DNA of 64,000 nt from Flavobacteriales bacterium UBA6057 (GTDB lineage: Bacteria > Bacteroidota > Bacteroidia > Flavobacteriales_G > Salibacteraceae). A model generated the notes under the pieces. The model made no database searches. It saw nothing but the letters and a program-made list of their open reading frames with translations, and was not told where the DNA came from. This document shows, one piece after another, positions 50,813-59,552 of the stretch. The number at the start of each line of letters is the position of its first letter. Position 1 is the first letter of the stretch. The DNA lies in assembly GCA_002428995.1 (NCBI GenBank), contig DIYJ01000007.1, positions 144,690 to 208,689 of the forward strand, read 5' to 3'. Made by a program: the position numbers and the translations under genes.

Positions 50813-53046
50813 TACTTCGTGAATTTGGACACCAGCTTACGTCCGTCTTCCAGGGTGGCGATCACCGAGTAGTTTCCGACCGGCAAGTGTTCGATCGAAG
50901 TTTTGACGTGGCTCGCGGCTTCCACGTTTGTCTCAAAGCTTCGTCCTGCCAGGTCAATGAATTCCAGGCGTTGGATACGTCCCTCGTTCTCAGGCAATTC
51001 AAGCGCGAGGCGATCCGTAGCAGGATTTGGATAGAGTTTGAGCAATGAGCTGTTGTTGATCAGCTCGCCCATGCCCGGAGCAATATCGCTTTCTCGGCTC
51101 AGGAAGTAAAGGCCACCCGTTCTCTGGCCGATGGTCAGCTCCAATCGACCATCATTGCGCAGGTCGGCACCTGCAATGGCGGTTTCTGTGGCCGTCACGC
51201 TGATGGAATCAACAACAGAGTAAGTCCCTCCGATTTCGGTGATTGGACCGTAGAACAGAACGGAGCCAGACTTTGTGCTCACAAAAGCATACAGGCTGAA
51301 AACACTGTCAATAGATCGTGTAAAGAGCGGTGTGCTTTCCCCTCCGTATTCCTGAAAAAGATCAATGTCTCCCAATTGATCGATGGTGGGTGAGGCGGGG
51401 AAGCTAGCCTCAGAGGCTGATCCGTTGTTTTCGTAGTAGAGTATTTCTCCCCGTGCATTCCCTACCATCAGATCAGGCAGCCCATCCGAGTTGAAATCGA
51501 AGAAAGAGGGGTGTGCGTTGATGCCAACGTCAATGTTTTGGTAGTTCGCAAAAGCGAGCTGGAAATTGTAAGTGTTTCCTGTAGAAAGGTTGGAGAAATA
51601 GTGCAGCCGGCCCTGATCGTCTCCGATCAGCATTTCTGCTTTTCCGTCACCATTTAAATCTGCAAGGGCCGGGTGACAGAGGTTCCATTCATATTGGTGT
51701 GCAGCACCCAAATCCGATTCCGCATGTTCAAACACAGGGTCAGTGGCGGTTCCTACATTGAGGTAGAGCTCCACCTTGGCAAAGTCTGGATTTCCGTTTG
51801 TCTCATACACTTCGGTGCCAATGGCCATGTCGATCAGTCCGTCACCATTTACATCACCAAAGGCCGGCAAAGAGCGAGCTCCAACCTCGATCATTTCGCT
51901 GGAGAAGTAACCAATCTTTTCAAGTTCAAAGTCAGGGTTTCCGTCTGATCCGTAGTTCTTGTAGAAGTAATCCACATCCTTTTTCATGGAGTTGGATCGC
52001 TGTATGGGTGCCACCATCAAGTCTCTCTTTCCATCGAAGTCAATGTCCACATGATAGGCAGCAGGCAGGAACGAAACATCGATCGGCACATCCGTGGAGG
52101 GAAAAGTGGTATCAAAAGCTGTGGCATCGATGATCGCATCTTCATTATCCGATGTGTTCAGTCCGGCTGTAATTTTTGTTCCATCGGTGTCGCTCATCAA
52201 AGCATCCAATCGATCATCTCCGTTCAGGTCAAGAATCGTAACCGCACTCGATCCCGGGTGACGCTCAGCGGCTCCACCTCCTCCTGGGTTTTCCTGCTTC
52301 CGACCTGTTGTGCAATCAAAAGCCTGATAGCCGAAAAACTGAAAGTCCTCCGAAATCTTTCCCCAACAGGCATTCGCTTCTTCAAACACCAGGCTGTCCG
52401 GAACCCCATAGGTTTCCATCGACATGTTTTTGATGAGGATGATCGTGGTGGGAACGATCAGCAAATCGGTGCTTGGATCTGGTTTCATGATGAAGATGTC
52501 AAGGTCACCGTCACCGTCTACATCGTTGATGGAAGGCAGGTTCCCTTCCAGGAGTGCAACAAAAATGTCGGTCTTGTCTTTGTAACCCAGCCCAAAACCG
52601 GGGGTCAGCAACTCGAAGGAGAATTCAGAATTGGTCGAAGTGTTTTTATAAATCCACATCCAGCCCTGGGAGCCATTGGAGGTGATGATGTCCTTTTTGC
52701 CGTCACCGTTGTAATCTCTCATGAATACAAAGTGTGCATTCAGACTGGGAAAGCCCTTCGCGCAATCGTGTGTCCAGGAATACTCTCCGGTCTCATGATC
52801 AAAGAGGAAGCACTTGAGGAAACCACCGTCCAACTCATGCACCAACATGTCTTCTGAACCGTCAAAGTCAAGGTCGAAGCTGGTGAACTGGGGATTGTTC
52901 ATCCCACCGGCCCAAGGCATTTCCAGTGTGTCTGAATCGAAAATGACCGGAATGTCTGTTCTCAGCTCATAGCCAAAGTTGAATTGAGCCTGTGTGAAAC
53001 AGGGCAGAAGCAGACAGAGCGCGGTGATCCGTAGGAATGTGTTCAT
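50809..53046 (-). CDS. Secreted FG-GAP/VCBS repeat protein with T9SS sorting domain, paralogue
   Basis: A 745-residue protein from the ATG at 53046; the open frame extends further upstream, but the signal peptide (MNTFLRITALCLLLPCFTQA) fixes the start. It aligns with its downstream neighbour from 'FGYELRTDIPVIFDSDTLEM' to the end. It has about eight propeller-like FG-GAP units ('DFDGSEDMLVHE', 'DVDGDGDLDIFIMK', 'DLNGDGKAEMLIGD') and a sorting domain ('LLKLYPNPATDR'). It is divergent from the PorT-like gene and co-transcribed with the copy that follows. Confidence 0.9.
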   Translation of the reverse strand: MNTFLRITALCLLLPCFTQAQFNFGYELRTDIPVIFDSDTLEMPWAGGMNNPQFTSFDLDFDGSEDMLVHELDGGFLKCFLFDHETGEYSWTHDCAKGFPSLNAHFVFMRDYNGDGKKDIITSNGSQGWMWIYKNTSTNSEFSFELLTPGFGLGYKDKTDIFVALLEGNLPSINDVDGDGDLDIFIMKPDPSTDLLIVPTTIILIKNMSMETYGVPDSLVFEEANACWGKISEDFQFFGYQAFDCTTGRKQENPGGGGAAERHPGSSAVTILDLNGDDRLDALMSDTDGTKITAGLNTSDNEDAIIDATAFDTTFPSTDVPIDVSFLPAAYHVDIDFDGKRDLMVAPIQRSNSMKKDVDYFYKNYGSDGNPDFELEKIGYFSSEMIEVGARSLPAFGDVNGDGLIDMAIGTEVYETNGNPDFAKVELYLNVGTATDPVFEHAESDLGAAHQYEWNLCHPALADLNGDGKAEMLIGDDQGRLHYFSNLSTGNTYNFQLAFANYQNIDVGINAHPSFFDFNSDGLPDLMVGNARGEILYYENNGSASEASFPASPTIDQLGDIDLFQEYGGESTPLFTRSIDSVFSLYAFVSTKSGSVLFYGPITEIGGTYSVVDSISVTATETAIAGADLRNDGRLELTIGQRTGGLYFLSRESDIAPGMGELINNSSLLKLYPNPATDRLALELPENEGRIQRLEFIDLAGRSFETNVEAASHVKTSIEHLPVGNYSVIATLEDGRKLVSKFTKY

Positions 53047-53115
53047 GGCTTTTAGACGGAGCAAACGAAGATACAGTTGACCTTGATCGCTGCCAAGACG
53101 GTATGCTTCTACCAT

Positions 53116-53123
53116 TACATTTG
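53116..53123 (+). promoter_or_regulatory. -7 box immediately before the PorT-like gene
   Basis: TACATTTG, an exact TAnnTTTG match, ends only 5 bases before the ATG at 53129. If used, the transcript would be leaderless or have a leader of a few bases. No TTG is at standard spacing. Confidence 0.35.
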
Positions 53124-53128
53124 CACGC

Positions 53129-53866
53129 ATGAATAGGATCACCATCGCGGGAATGCTTTTATGCATAGGATTTACGTGTACCATGAATTTAGGTGTTGCC
53201 CAGGACTCCACCGCAGCTGCGACTCCGGTAGAGAATTCGGATGCTGAGACACCCAAAGGGAACCAGAAAAGACAGGATCTGTTCTACTTCGACCTCAACT
53301 GGGATCGTTTGCTCGGCTTGGATCAATCCATCGACCAAAGGTGGTTTGGGCGAGGACTGGCATTTGGTGGTATGTATGAGGTGCCCTTTAATAAGGGGGG
53401 TAACTTCAGTTTTGGAATTGGAGTGGGTTTTGCCTCGCACAATTACTACACGAATGCCGTGGTAACGAGATTCGATAGCGCAGGGGTCAATTATTCTCAG
53501 TTCTCTGTAGTGGGAGACACAATTAAAGATCGAGGTAAGCTCTCCTTGAATTATGTGGACCTACCTCTCGAGTTGCGTTTTCGAACCAACCCTAACAAAA
53601 AGGGCTACCAATGGAAACTGGCCATCGGTGCCAAGCTTGGCTACCTGGTGAATGCTCATGAGAAGATCATTGACAAGGACAAGATCAAGGTGAAGGTCTA
53701 CGACTATCCAAATGTGACCCAGTGGCGCTATGGAGTAACAGGTCGAATTGGCTACGGTAAGGTGATGCTTTCAGGCTTTTATTCCCTGTCTCCGCTGTTT
53801 GAAGACGGTACGAGTACTCAAACTATAAACCAGTTCTCGCTGGGCATTTCCATCATGCCATTTTAG
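53129..53866 (+). CDS. PorT-family outer-membrane beta-barrel protein
   Basis: A 245-residue protein with signal peptide (MNRITIAGMLLCIGFTCTMN), then an eight-strand-type barrel with 'YVDLPLELRFRTNPNKKGYQ' and 'LAIGAKLGYLVNAHEK', the PorT/opacity pattern, ending 'FSLGISIMPF' with terminal Phe. PorT proteins are T9SS-associated barrels, but many relatives have other roles. The upstream FG-GAP gene is divergent. Confidence 0.85.
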   Translation: MNRITIAGMLLCIGFTCTMNLGVAQDSTAAATPVENSDAETPKGNQKRQDLFYFDLNWDRLLGLDQSIDQRWFGRGLAFGGMYEVPFNKGGNFSFGIGVGFASHNYYTNAVVTRFDSAGVNYSQFSVVGDTIKDRGKLSLNYVDLPLELRFRTNPNKKGYQWKLAIGAKLGYLVNAHEKIIDKDKIKVKVYDYPNVTQWRYGVTGRIGYGKVMLSGFYSLSPLFEDGTSTQTINQFSLGISIMPF

Positions 53867-53975
53867 GCTTAACACTTCCTTAAACCACTTAACAAGGCCT
53901 TTAAGGAAGGGTAATTTTCAGATAAGTTTCATGGGGTGAGGCTGGATGAACTTTGCAGCCAAATCTATAGCAAGC

Positions 53976-56258
53976 ATGAAACAAGTTTACATTCTGGTAA
54001 TCACATTGTTAGCGAGTTTTGCAGGTGTCGCTCAAGACATTTCCCTGCAACATGTCGCTACCCACAATACGGGCATCTTTGATGAAGGAGCTGCGGAGAT
54101 CGTGGCTTATGACAGCACTTCTTCCCTCATCTTCTACAGCAACGCAGATGCAAATTCAGTTGGAGTTTTGGACTTCAGCGATCCTACAAGCCTTACCCCT
54201 GGCACAGACATCAGTCTTGACGCTTACGGTGGAGGTGTGAATTCTGTTGCTGCTCACAACGGTTACATCGCTGTTGCGGTGGAAGCGGACGTAAAGCAGG
54301 ACAACGGTCGCATCGTATTCTTCGAAGCGAACGGTACTTATGTAGCCGATGTTGAGGTTGGAGCACTTCCTGACATGGTAACATTCTCACCTGATGGAAT
54401 GAAGGTGATCTGCGCCAACGAAGGTGAGCCTAACGATGACTGGACCAATGATCCTGTAGGATCTATCAGCGTGATCGACATTTCTGGTGGCATCGCGAAC
54501 GTAACGCAAGGTGACGTTACTACCCTTGGTTTTGACGGTGTGACCATCCCTAACGATGTGCGCATCTTTGGCCCTGAAGGTATCGAAGCCTTCGCTGATG
54601 ATTTCCAGGAAGAAGACACGATCCAGTTTGATACCAACTTCGTCAACTGGACTGTTTTCAACCTTGAAGGTAGCACCCGCACCTGGGGTGAGTACGAATT
54701 CCCTTCAGGCTCAGCAGAGCTTTACGCACGAATCAGCGGTTTTGATGGCGGATGCCAGTTTCAGGAAGACTACATCGTTTCTGATTTGATCGACCTGAAC
54801 AATTACTCTTCTGCTTACATGCACTTCTCTTCTGCTTACAACTTCAGCGGTGACCAACTGGAACTTTGGATCTCTGAAGACTACGAAGAAGGAGATGATG
54901 TTTTTGACGCTACCTGGGATGATATCTCTTCCTCTGTGAACTGGCCTTCAACAGATGGGTTCACATGGACACACTCAGGCGAGATCGATCTTAGCGCTTA
55001 TGTAGGAAGCGATGTTGCTATCGCCTTTGCTTACACTGCCAATACAGACAGCTGCTCTACATGGCAGTTCGACAGCCTCGAAGTGATCGGTGAGTACGCT
55101 CCTGAGCACAACCTCGAGCCTGAATACGTAGCTGTAAGCCCTAACTCGAGCCAGGCTTTTGTAGCTCTTCAGGAGAATAACGGCCTTGCCATCGTTGACT
55201 TGAACAACACTTCGATCAGCGCTCTTACTGGTTTAGGTTGGAAAGATCACTCTGTAGCCGGTAACGGTTTGGATCCATCCAACGAAGATGGAGGCATCAA
55301 CATCAACACTTACCCTTTCCGCGGTCTCTACCTTCCAGATGCGATTACTTCTTACGAAGTAGGTGGACAGACCTATGTGCTTTCTGCTAATGAAGGTGAT
55401 GCACGTGAATACGATGCTTACGAAGAAGAAGATCGCCTGAACGATATCGATCTGGATGCTACTGTATTCCCTAACGCCAGCACCTTCCAGCCTGACGATG
55501 TAGCTGGACGCATCAAGGTGACGCTTTCTATGGGTGATACCGATGACGATGGTGAGTTTGAAGAGATCTACACTTTCGGTGCACGTTCTTTCAGCATCTG
55601 GTCTTCGAGCGGATCTTTGGTTTGGGATTCAGGTGACGATTTCGAGCAAACAGTTGCTTCTGAATACCCTGATCACTTCAACAGTACAAACGATGACAAC
55701 GATTCATTCGACAACCGTTCAGATGACAAAGGACCAGAGCCAGAAGCCATCACAGTTGGACAAATCGGAACCAAGTGGTTTGCCTTCATCGGCCTGGAGC
55801 GAATGGGTGGTATCATGGTGTATGACATCACCGATCCAAACGCACCAATCTTCATCGAGTATGTATTGAACCGCGATTTCTCAGCTGCTGCTGACGCTGC
55901 TGCAGCCGGTGACCTCGGTCCTGAGGACATCAAGTTCATCAGCGGAGATGCCAGCCCTGACGGAAAGTACTACCTCGTTACTTCTGCTGAAGTAAGCGGT
56001 ACCGTTTCTGTATTCGAAATCGAAGGTGCTGTTGGTTTGAACGAGCTGGAAAGCGCTCCAGAGTGGAGCGTATATCCAAACCCAGTAAACAACACGCTGA
56101 ATATTTCTGTAACTGGTGACTACCGCATCATGGACCTTTCAGGTCGCACGGTGATGACCATCAGCAACGAGCGATTTGTAGATGTATCTGACCTGAACTC
56201 AGGACTCTACTTCATCACTGACGAAGCAGGTGCTGCTCACTCTTTCGTGAAGAACTAA
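53976..56258 (+). CDS. Choice-of-anchor I family protein with inserted jelly-roll domain and T9SS sorting domain
   Basis: About 760 residues from the ATG at 53976, which starts a clean signal peptide (MKQVYILVITLLASFAGVAQ); the ATG at 53946 adds ten residues. The main fold is the choice-of-anchor I beta-propeller ('FDEGAAEIVAYDSTSSLIFY', 'LEPEYVAVSPNSSQAFVALQ', 'GPEPEAITVGQIG'). A ~165-residue jelly-roll domain ('EEDTIQFDTNFVNW' to 'WQFDSLEVIG') is inserted between 'DVRIFGP' and 'HNLEPEYVA'. The C-terminal sorting domain begins 'WSVYPNPVNN'. Synonymous usage (CTT, TCT, GAA, AAC) looks more biased than in neighbours, suggesting high expression. Confidence 0.88.
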   Translation: MKQVYILVITLLASFAGVAQDISLQHVATHNTGIFDEGAAEIVAYDSTSSLIFYSNADANSVGVLDFSDPTSLTPGTDISLDAYGGGVNSVAAHNGYIAVAVEADVKQDNGRIVFFEANGTYVADVEVGALPDMVTFSPDGMKVICANEGEPNDDWTNDPVGSISVIDISGGIANVTQGDVTTLGFDGVTIPNDVRIFGPEGIEAFADDFQEEDTIQFDTNFVNWTVFNLEGSTRTWGEYEFPSGSAELYARISGFDGGCQFQEDYIVSDLIDLNNYSSAYMHFSSAYNFSGDQLELWISEDYEEGDDVFDATWDDISSSVNWPSTDGFTWTHSGEIDLSAYVGSDVAIAFAYTANTDSCSTWQFDSLEVIGEYAPEHNLEPEYVAVSPNSSQAFVALQENNGLAIVDLNNTSISALTGLGWKDHSVAGNGLDPSNEDGGININTYPFRGLYLPDAITSYEVGGQTYVLSANEGDAREYDAYEEEDRLNDIDLDATVFPNASTFQPDDVAGRIKVTLSMGDTDDDGEFEEIYTFGARSFSIWSSSGSLVWDSGDDFEQTVASEYPDHFNSTNDDNDSFDNRSDDKGPEPEAITVGQIGTKWFAFIGLERMGGIMVYDITDPNAPIFIEYVLNRDFSAAADAAAAGDLGPEDIKFISGDASPDGKYYLVTSAEVSGTVSVFEIEGAVGLNELESAPEWSVYPNPVNNTLNISVTGDYRIMDLSGRTVMTISNERFVDVSDLNSGLYFITDEAGAAHSFVKN

Positions 56259-56282
56259 TCGACCGACCATAACCTTGTGGAG

Positions 56283-56317
56283 AAAGCCCTGTAGCATTTC
56301 GCTACAGGGCTTTTTTT
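56283..56317 (+). terminator. Intrinsic terminator after the choice-of-anchor I gene
   Basis: A 13-bp perfect stem AAAGCCCTGTAGC/GCTACAGGGCTTT with loop ATTTC, followed by a run of seven T. It lies 24 bases after the stop. Confidence 0.93.
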
Positions 56318-56321
56318 GTTG

Positions 56322-56500
56322 ATCAGATAACTAGGAGATCAGATAATCAGAAGATTAGATGATCAGATGATGGTGTTGAAAAGGGCTGTTTGAGTCGGTT
56401 TGCTTTGTTCTCCGGAATCGAAAAGGAAATGTGCCAGCTCCTTCAAGCTCTGCCTAAACCAATGATCTAATATTCTGATTACCTAATCATCTGATTCTTT
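56322..56500. repeat. Long imperfect inverted repeat between convergent genes
   Basis: The left arm ('ATCAGATAACTAGGAGATCAG', here split, to 'GATTAGATGATCAGATGAT') and right arm ('ATGATCTAATATTCTGATTA', 'CCTAATCATCTGATTC') are imperfect inverted copies with about 100 unrelated bases between. They share the GATTAGATGATCAG sequence with the element at 22881-22961. The right arm overlaps the last codons of the gene at 56483-56983. Confidence 0.6.
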
Positions 56501-56983
56501 CATCCTCGCGTTTTCCTCCAAGGCCATTTTTAAGGCTTCAGGCCGCTGAGTCCCCAGGCGAATGCGCTCTCCTTTCGCGGTGGTGAATTCAATGGCTTCT
56601 TTTCCGAAGGTGTAGAAGCGAATCACGTTTTTGCGATGCAGGTTGAATACAGGTCTGTTCAGCAGAAACTTCGAGTAATTGCAAATGCGAAAGGAGTCAG
56701 CTCCTTTGAGGTCAATGGTGACGCTGCGAAAGCTGACCGGGCCAATGAGTTGAAGTTCACCATCACTGATCCGCGTAGTGCAGTGCGGAATGAACATGGC
56801 TACAACGGTGATGACGAGCACGATTACTCCCAGATAGAAGAACAGATTGCTCGATTCATCGGTGGTCTCCTCGGAGACGAAGTAGAACAGAAAGCAGAAA
56901 AGCGCTACGATCATTCGCCTGGAGGTGGCAAAGCGATTGTAGCCTAGAAATTGGAACTCCTCGTAGCTTCGGGGTGAAGTCAT
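56483..56983 (-). CDS. Small two-helix membrane protein of unknown function
   Basis: A 166-residue protein with two transmembrane helices (about 22-40 and 47-65) and a cytoplasmic C-terminal ~100-residue domain ('GPVSFRSVTIDLKGADSFRI', 'FTTAKGERIRLGTQRPEALK') resembling bacterial PH-like domains. I do not recognise a named family. It overlaps the tilS gene by 4 bases, so it is translated with it. Confidence 0.7.
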   Translation of the reverse strand: MTSPRSYEEFQFLGYNRFATSRRMIVALFCFLFYFVSEETTDESSNLFFYLGVIVLVITVVAMFIPHCTTRISDGELQLIGPVSFRSVTIDLKGADSFRICNYSKFLLNRPVFNLHRKNVIRFYTFGKEAIEFTTAKGERIRLGTQRPEALKMALEENARMKESDD

Positions 56984-58266
56984 TCCCGAATGTAATTGAA
57001 ATTGAGCGATAGATAAGCTTTCGTTTCATTCGAGACCTTCACATGATCTGCGATGGCGATTCCGGGAATCCAAAACGCGACTCCATCACTGTACGCTACC
57101 ACAGTTCTTTCTTGCTGAAGCTTTCCCAGTTTGCGATCCTTGAGGTAGTGCTTGATTTTAACCCGATAATCAGCGCCCAAAGGCTGAAACGTTTCGCCTG
57201 CCTTCCACACCCTTAACTCCAGTGGAAACGATAGTTGATCAGCATCGATGCAAATGTGGAGGTTGTCTTTTGGGAACAGGGCTTCCTCCACGGGCTTGAC
57301 TTCTACGGTGTAGTCCTCGCATTGAAAAAAGCCCTCTGATGGCATCATAAGGCTTTTGGGCGGTGTCGTGTTAGCAGGGCCAATTTCAAGGTGATCACCC
57401 TGGAGAACCATTCTGAAACTGGTGGATTGAACTTCCTTTCCTGCTTCCGTGGCTTCAAGAATGTTTTGGCATTGAGTCTGGGTAAAGCCAAAGTCAAGCG
57501 TGGCTCGGTACAACCAGAAATCAGGATTGGTAGCAGGTAGTCGATGCAATTCGATCCTGGTCGGTTGGCCCGCTGTCACAAAGCTTTTTGCCAGTTCATC
57601 GACTGTTTCTGTGTGCTCCTGAATACGATTTGAAACACTTTCCAGTTTGGCGTTGGTCCTGGGTTCCATCTCGCTCATCAGTGGAATGAGCTGATGACGG
57701 ACCTTGTTCCTCAAATAGTCTGTAGAGGTGTTGCTCTGATCTTCCCGGAAGGTAAGATCGTTTTCTGCGATGTAGGCATCGATCTCCGTGCGGTCGGCCC
57801 AAAGCAGCGGGCGAATGACCTCATTGTTTCGAACCGGGATACCACCGAGTGCATTCAGCGAGGCTCCGCGCAATAGCTGAACAAGAAAGGTCTCGAGGTT
57901 GTCATCACGGTGATGTGCTGTGGCGATGTATGAAAAACGCTCCCTTTTGGCCATCGAACGAAAGAAGTCATACCGAACCTGGCGGGCCCGTTCCTGGAGA
58001 TTGGAACCCTTCTCCAGGGGTTGGTTAAGCACGTAGATTTCAATTCCCAGTTCTTTGGCCATTTGCCGCGCAAAGGCCTCGTCTTTCTCTGAATCTGCAC
58101 CGCGAAGACTGTAGTTCACATGCGCCAATGCAATTTGGTATCCAGCACGATGGAGTAGGTGCGTCAGACAAACGCTGTCGCGCCCTGAGCTGAATCCTAC
58201 GAGGATTCGATCGCTCTTTTCACACAATTGATTGGATTGGATGTAGTCCTGGAATCGATCAAACAC
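56980..58266 (-). CDS. tilS: tRNA(Ile)-lysidine synthetase
   Basis: A 428-residue enzyme of normal length that puts lysidine on C34 of tRNA-Ile2 (CAU). It has an N-terminal PP-loop ATPase domain (up to about 210), a TilS substrate-binding domain, and the C-terminal TilS_C domain ('LRVWKAGETFQPLGADYRVK'). The PP-loop signature reads 'VGFSSGRDSVCL' (residues 26-31 SSGRDS), so the first Gly of the usual SGGxDS is Ser. Later motifs ('TAHHRDDNLETFLVQLLRGA') are normal. It is in a run with pabB (8-base overlap) and the membrane protein (4-base overlap). Confidence 0.93.
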   Translation of the reverse strand: MFDRFQDYIQSNQLCEKSDRILVGFSSGRDSVCLTHLLHRAGYQIALAHVNYSLRGADSEKDEAFARQMAKELGIEIYVLNQPLEKGSNLQERARQVRYDFFRSMAKRERFSYIATAHHRDDNLETFLVQLLRGASLNALGGIPVRNNEVIRPLLWADRTEIDAYIAENDLTFREDQSNTSTDYLRNKVRHQLIPLMSEMEPRTNAKLESVSNRIQEHTETVDELAKSFVTAGQPTRIELHRLPATNPDFWLYRATLDFGFTQTQCQNILEATEAGKEVQSTSFRMVLQGDHLEIGPANTTPPKSLMMPSEGFFQCEDYTVEVKPVEEALFPKDNLHICIDADQLSFPLELRVWKAGETFQPLGADYRVKIKHYLKDRKLGKLQQERTVVAYSDGVAFWIPGIAIADHVKVSNETKAYLSLNFNYIRE

Positions 58267-59551
58267 CTTCCAAAGGTAGGGTGGCCAAACGATGATCCGT
58301 TTGTTCGAGCATCGACTGCAACGGTCCCAGTTTCACCATGCACTCTTCATATTCGGCCAGGGGCTGGGAAAGGGCTGTGATGCCGCCACCCACATGGCAG
58401 GACAGATACTTAGCCTCCGAATTGTAAAGCAGTGTTCTGATGACCACATTGAAATCGAAGTCACCTGCCGGATCAAAGTAGCCGATGGTGCCGGAATACA
58501 AACCTCGCTTGGAGCTTTCCAGTTCTTCGATGATTTGCATTGCCCTCACCTTTGGTGCTCCGGTCATGCTGCCCATTGGGAAGGCTTTCAGGAGCACTTC
58601 CATGGCATTCGAATCTGACTTCAGTTCGCAGCGCACCTTAGAGATCATCTGATGCACTTTGGGGTAGCTTTTGACTACGCAAAGCTCATCAACCTTCACG
58701 GAGCCCTTCGCTGCAAAGTGAGACAGATCGTTTCTCACCAGATCCGTGATCATGACGTTTTCGCGCCTGTCTTTTTCCGAATTCTGGAGCATTTCCCGGA
58801 AGGCATTATCCTGTTCTGGAACCCCGGAACGAGGCGCTGTGCCCTTCATTGGCTGCGAAACAAGCTGTGTTCCGGTCTTCGAGAGAAATCCTTCAGGGCT
58901 CAGGCTCAACGCGTAGTGTCCATGGCATCGGTAGAGCGCACTGTAGGGGTTGGGCATCCGCTTAAAGAGCGCTTGAAAAAGGCTGACCGGATCGATGTCT
59001 GCATCTTCAGCAAAAAACTCCTGACAGAAATTAACCTGGTAAATGTCGCCCCGTTGAATATGCGTTGCCACCTGATCGAGTGCCGCCAGGTATTCGGTCT
59101 GCGAAATCCTTGGTTGAAGAGATGCTACGTTACTCTTGCCGGCAGCATCCGCAGGTTGAAAAGACTTCAACTCAGTTTCCAAAGCTTGCTGATCGCCCTG
59201 GAGCCAGTAAAAATGCCCTTCCCTTTTCTGAATCAGGTAACGAGGAGAGAAGAATGATGTGGCAGGGAAGTCAACACGATCTTCATTGTTGGACTTTAGC
59301 GCTTCCAGCTGGTTTTTCAGGTCGTAGTCGAAGTGCCCAAACCAATGTTCACGAGGTTTGTAGCCAGATAGAAATGCTTCCAAACCCTGACTCGTGTCTA
59401 AAATCTCGCTGGTACCAAAAGCTAGTAAGTAGTCTTCGTCCAGCTGGTTTTCCTTCCATCCCGACCCTCTCAGCCATTGTGCCCGCTCCTGCGAAAAGGC
59501 AAAAGCAATCAGCACGCTTTCTTCAACCGGTGCGGACCACTGCGGCTTCAT
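58259..59551 (-). CDS. pabB: Aminodeoxychorismate synthase component I
   Basis: A 430-residue chorismate-utilising enzyme. Key blocks are 'HIQRGDIYQVNFCQEF', 'PEGFLSKTG', the Lys-containing 'SQPMKGTAPRSG' and 'SEKDRRENVMITDLVRNDLS', plus 'FPMGSMTGAPKVRAMQIIEE' and 'GLYSGTIGYF'. The PMKGT lysine fits PabB rather than anthranilate synthase TrpE, where the equivalent is usually PIAGT. It makes 4-amino-4-deoxychorismate for folate. It sits between hemH and tilS in a minus-strand run. Confidence 0.9.
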   Translation of the reverse strand: MKPQWSAPVEESVLIAFAFSQERAQWLRGSGWKENQLDEDYLLAFGTSEILDTSQGLEAFLSGYKPREHWFGHFDYDLKNQLEALKSNNEDRVDFPATSFFSPRYLIQKREGHFYWLQGDQQALETELKSFQPADAAGKSNVASLQPRISQTEYLAALDQVATHIQRGDIYQVNFCQEFFAEDADIDPVSLFQALFKRMPNPYSALYRCHGHYALSLSPEGFLSKTGTQLVSQPMKGTAPRSGVPEQDNAFREMLQNSEKDRRENVMITDLVRNDLSHFAAKGSVKVDELCVVKSYPKVHQMISKVRCELKSDSNAMEVLLKAFPMGSMTGAPKVRAMQIIEELESSKRGLYSGTIGYFDPAGDFDFNVVIRTLLYNSEAKYLSCHVGGGITALSQPLAEYEECMVKLGPLQSMLEQTDHRLATLPLEGV

Positions 59552-59552
59552 C

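Noticed and set aside
53047..53256. 70-residue N-terminal extension of the FG-GAP protein
   Set aside because: It would precede a perfect signal peptide and overlap the divergent PorT-like gene.
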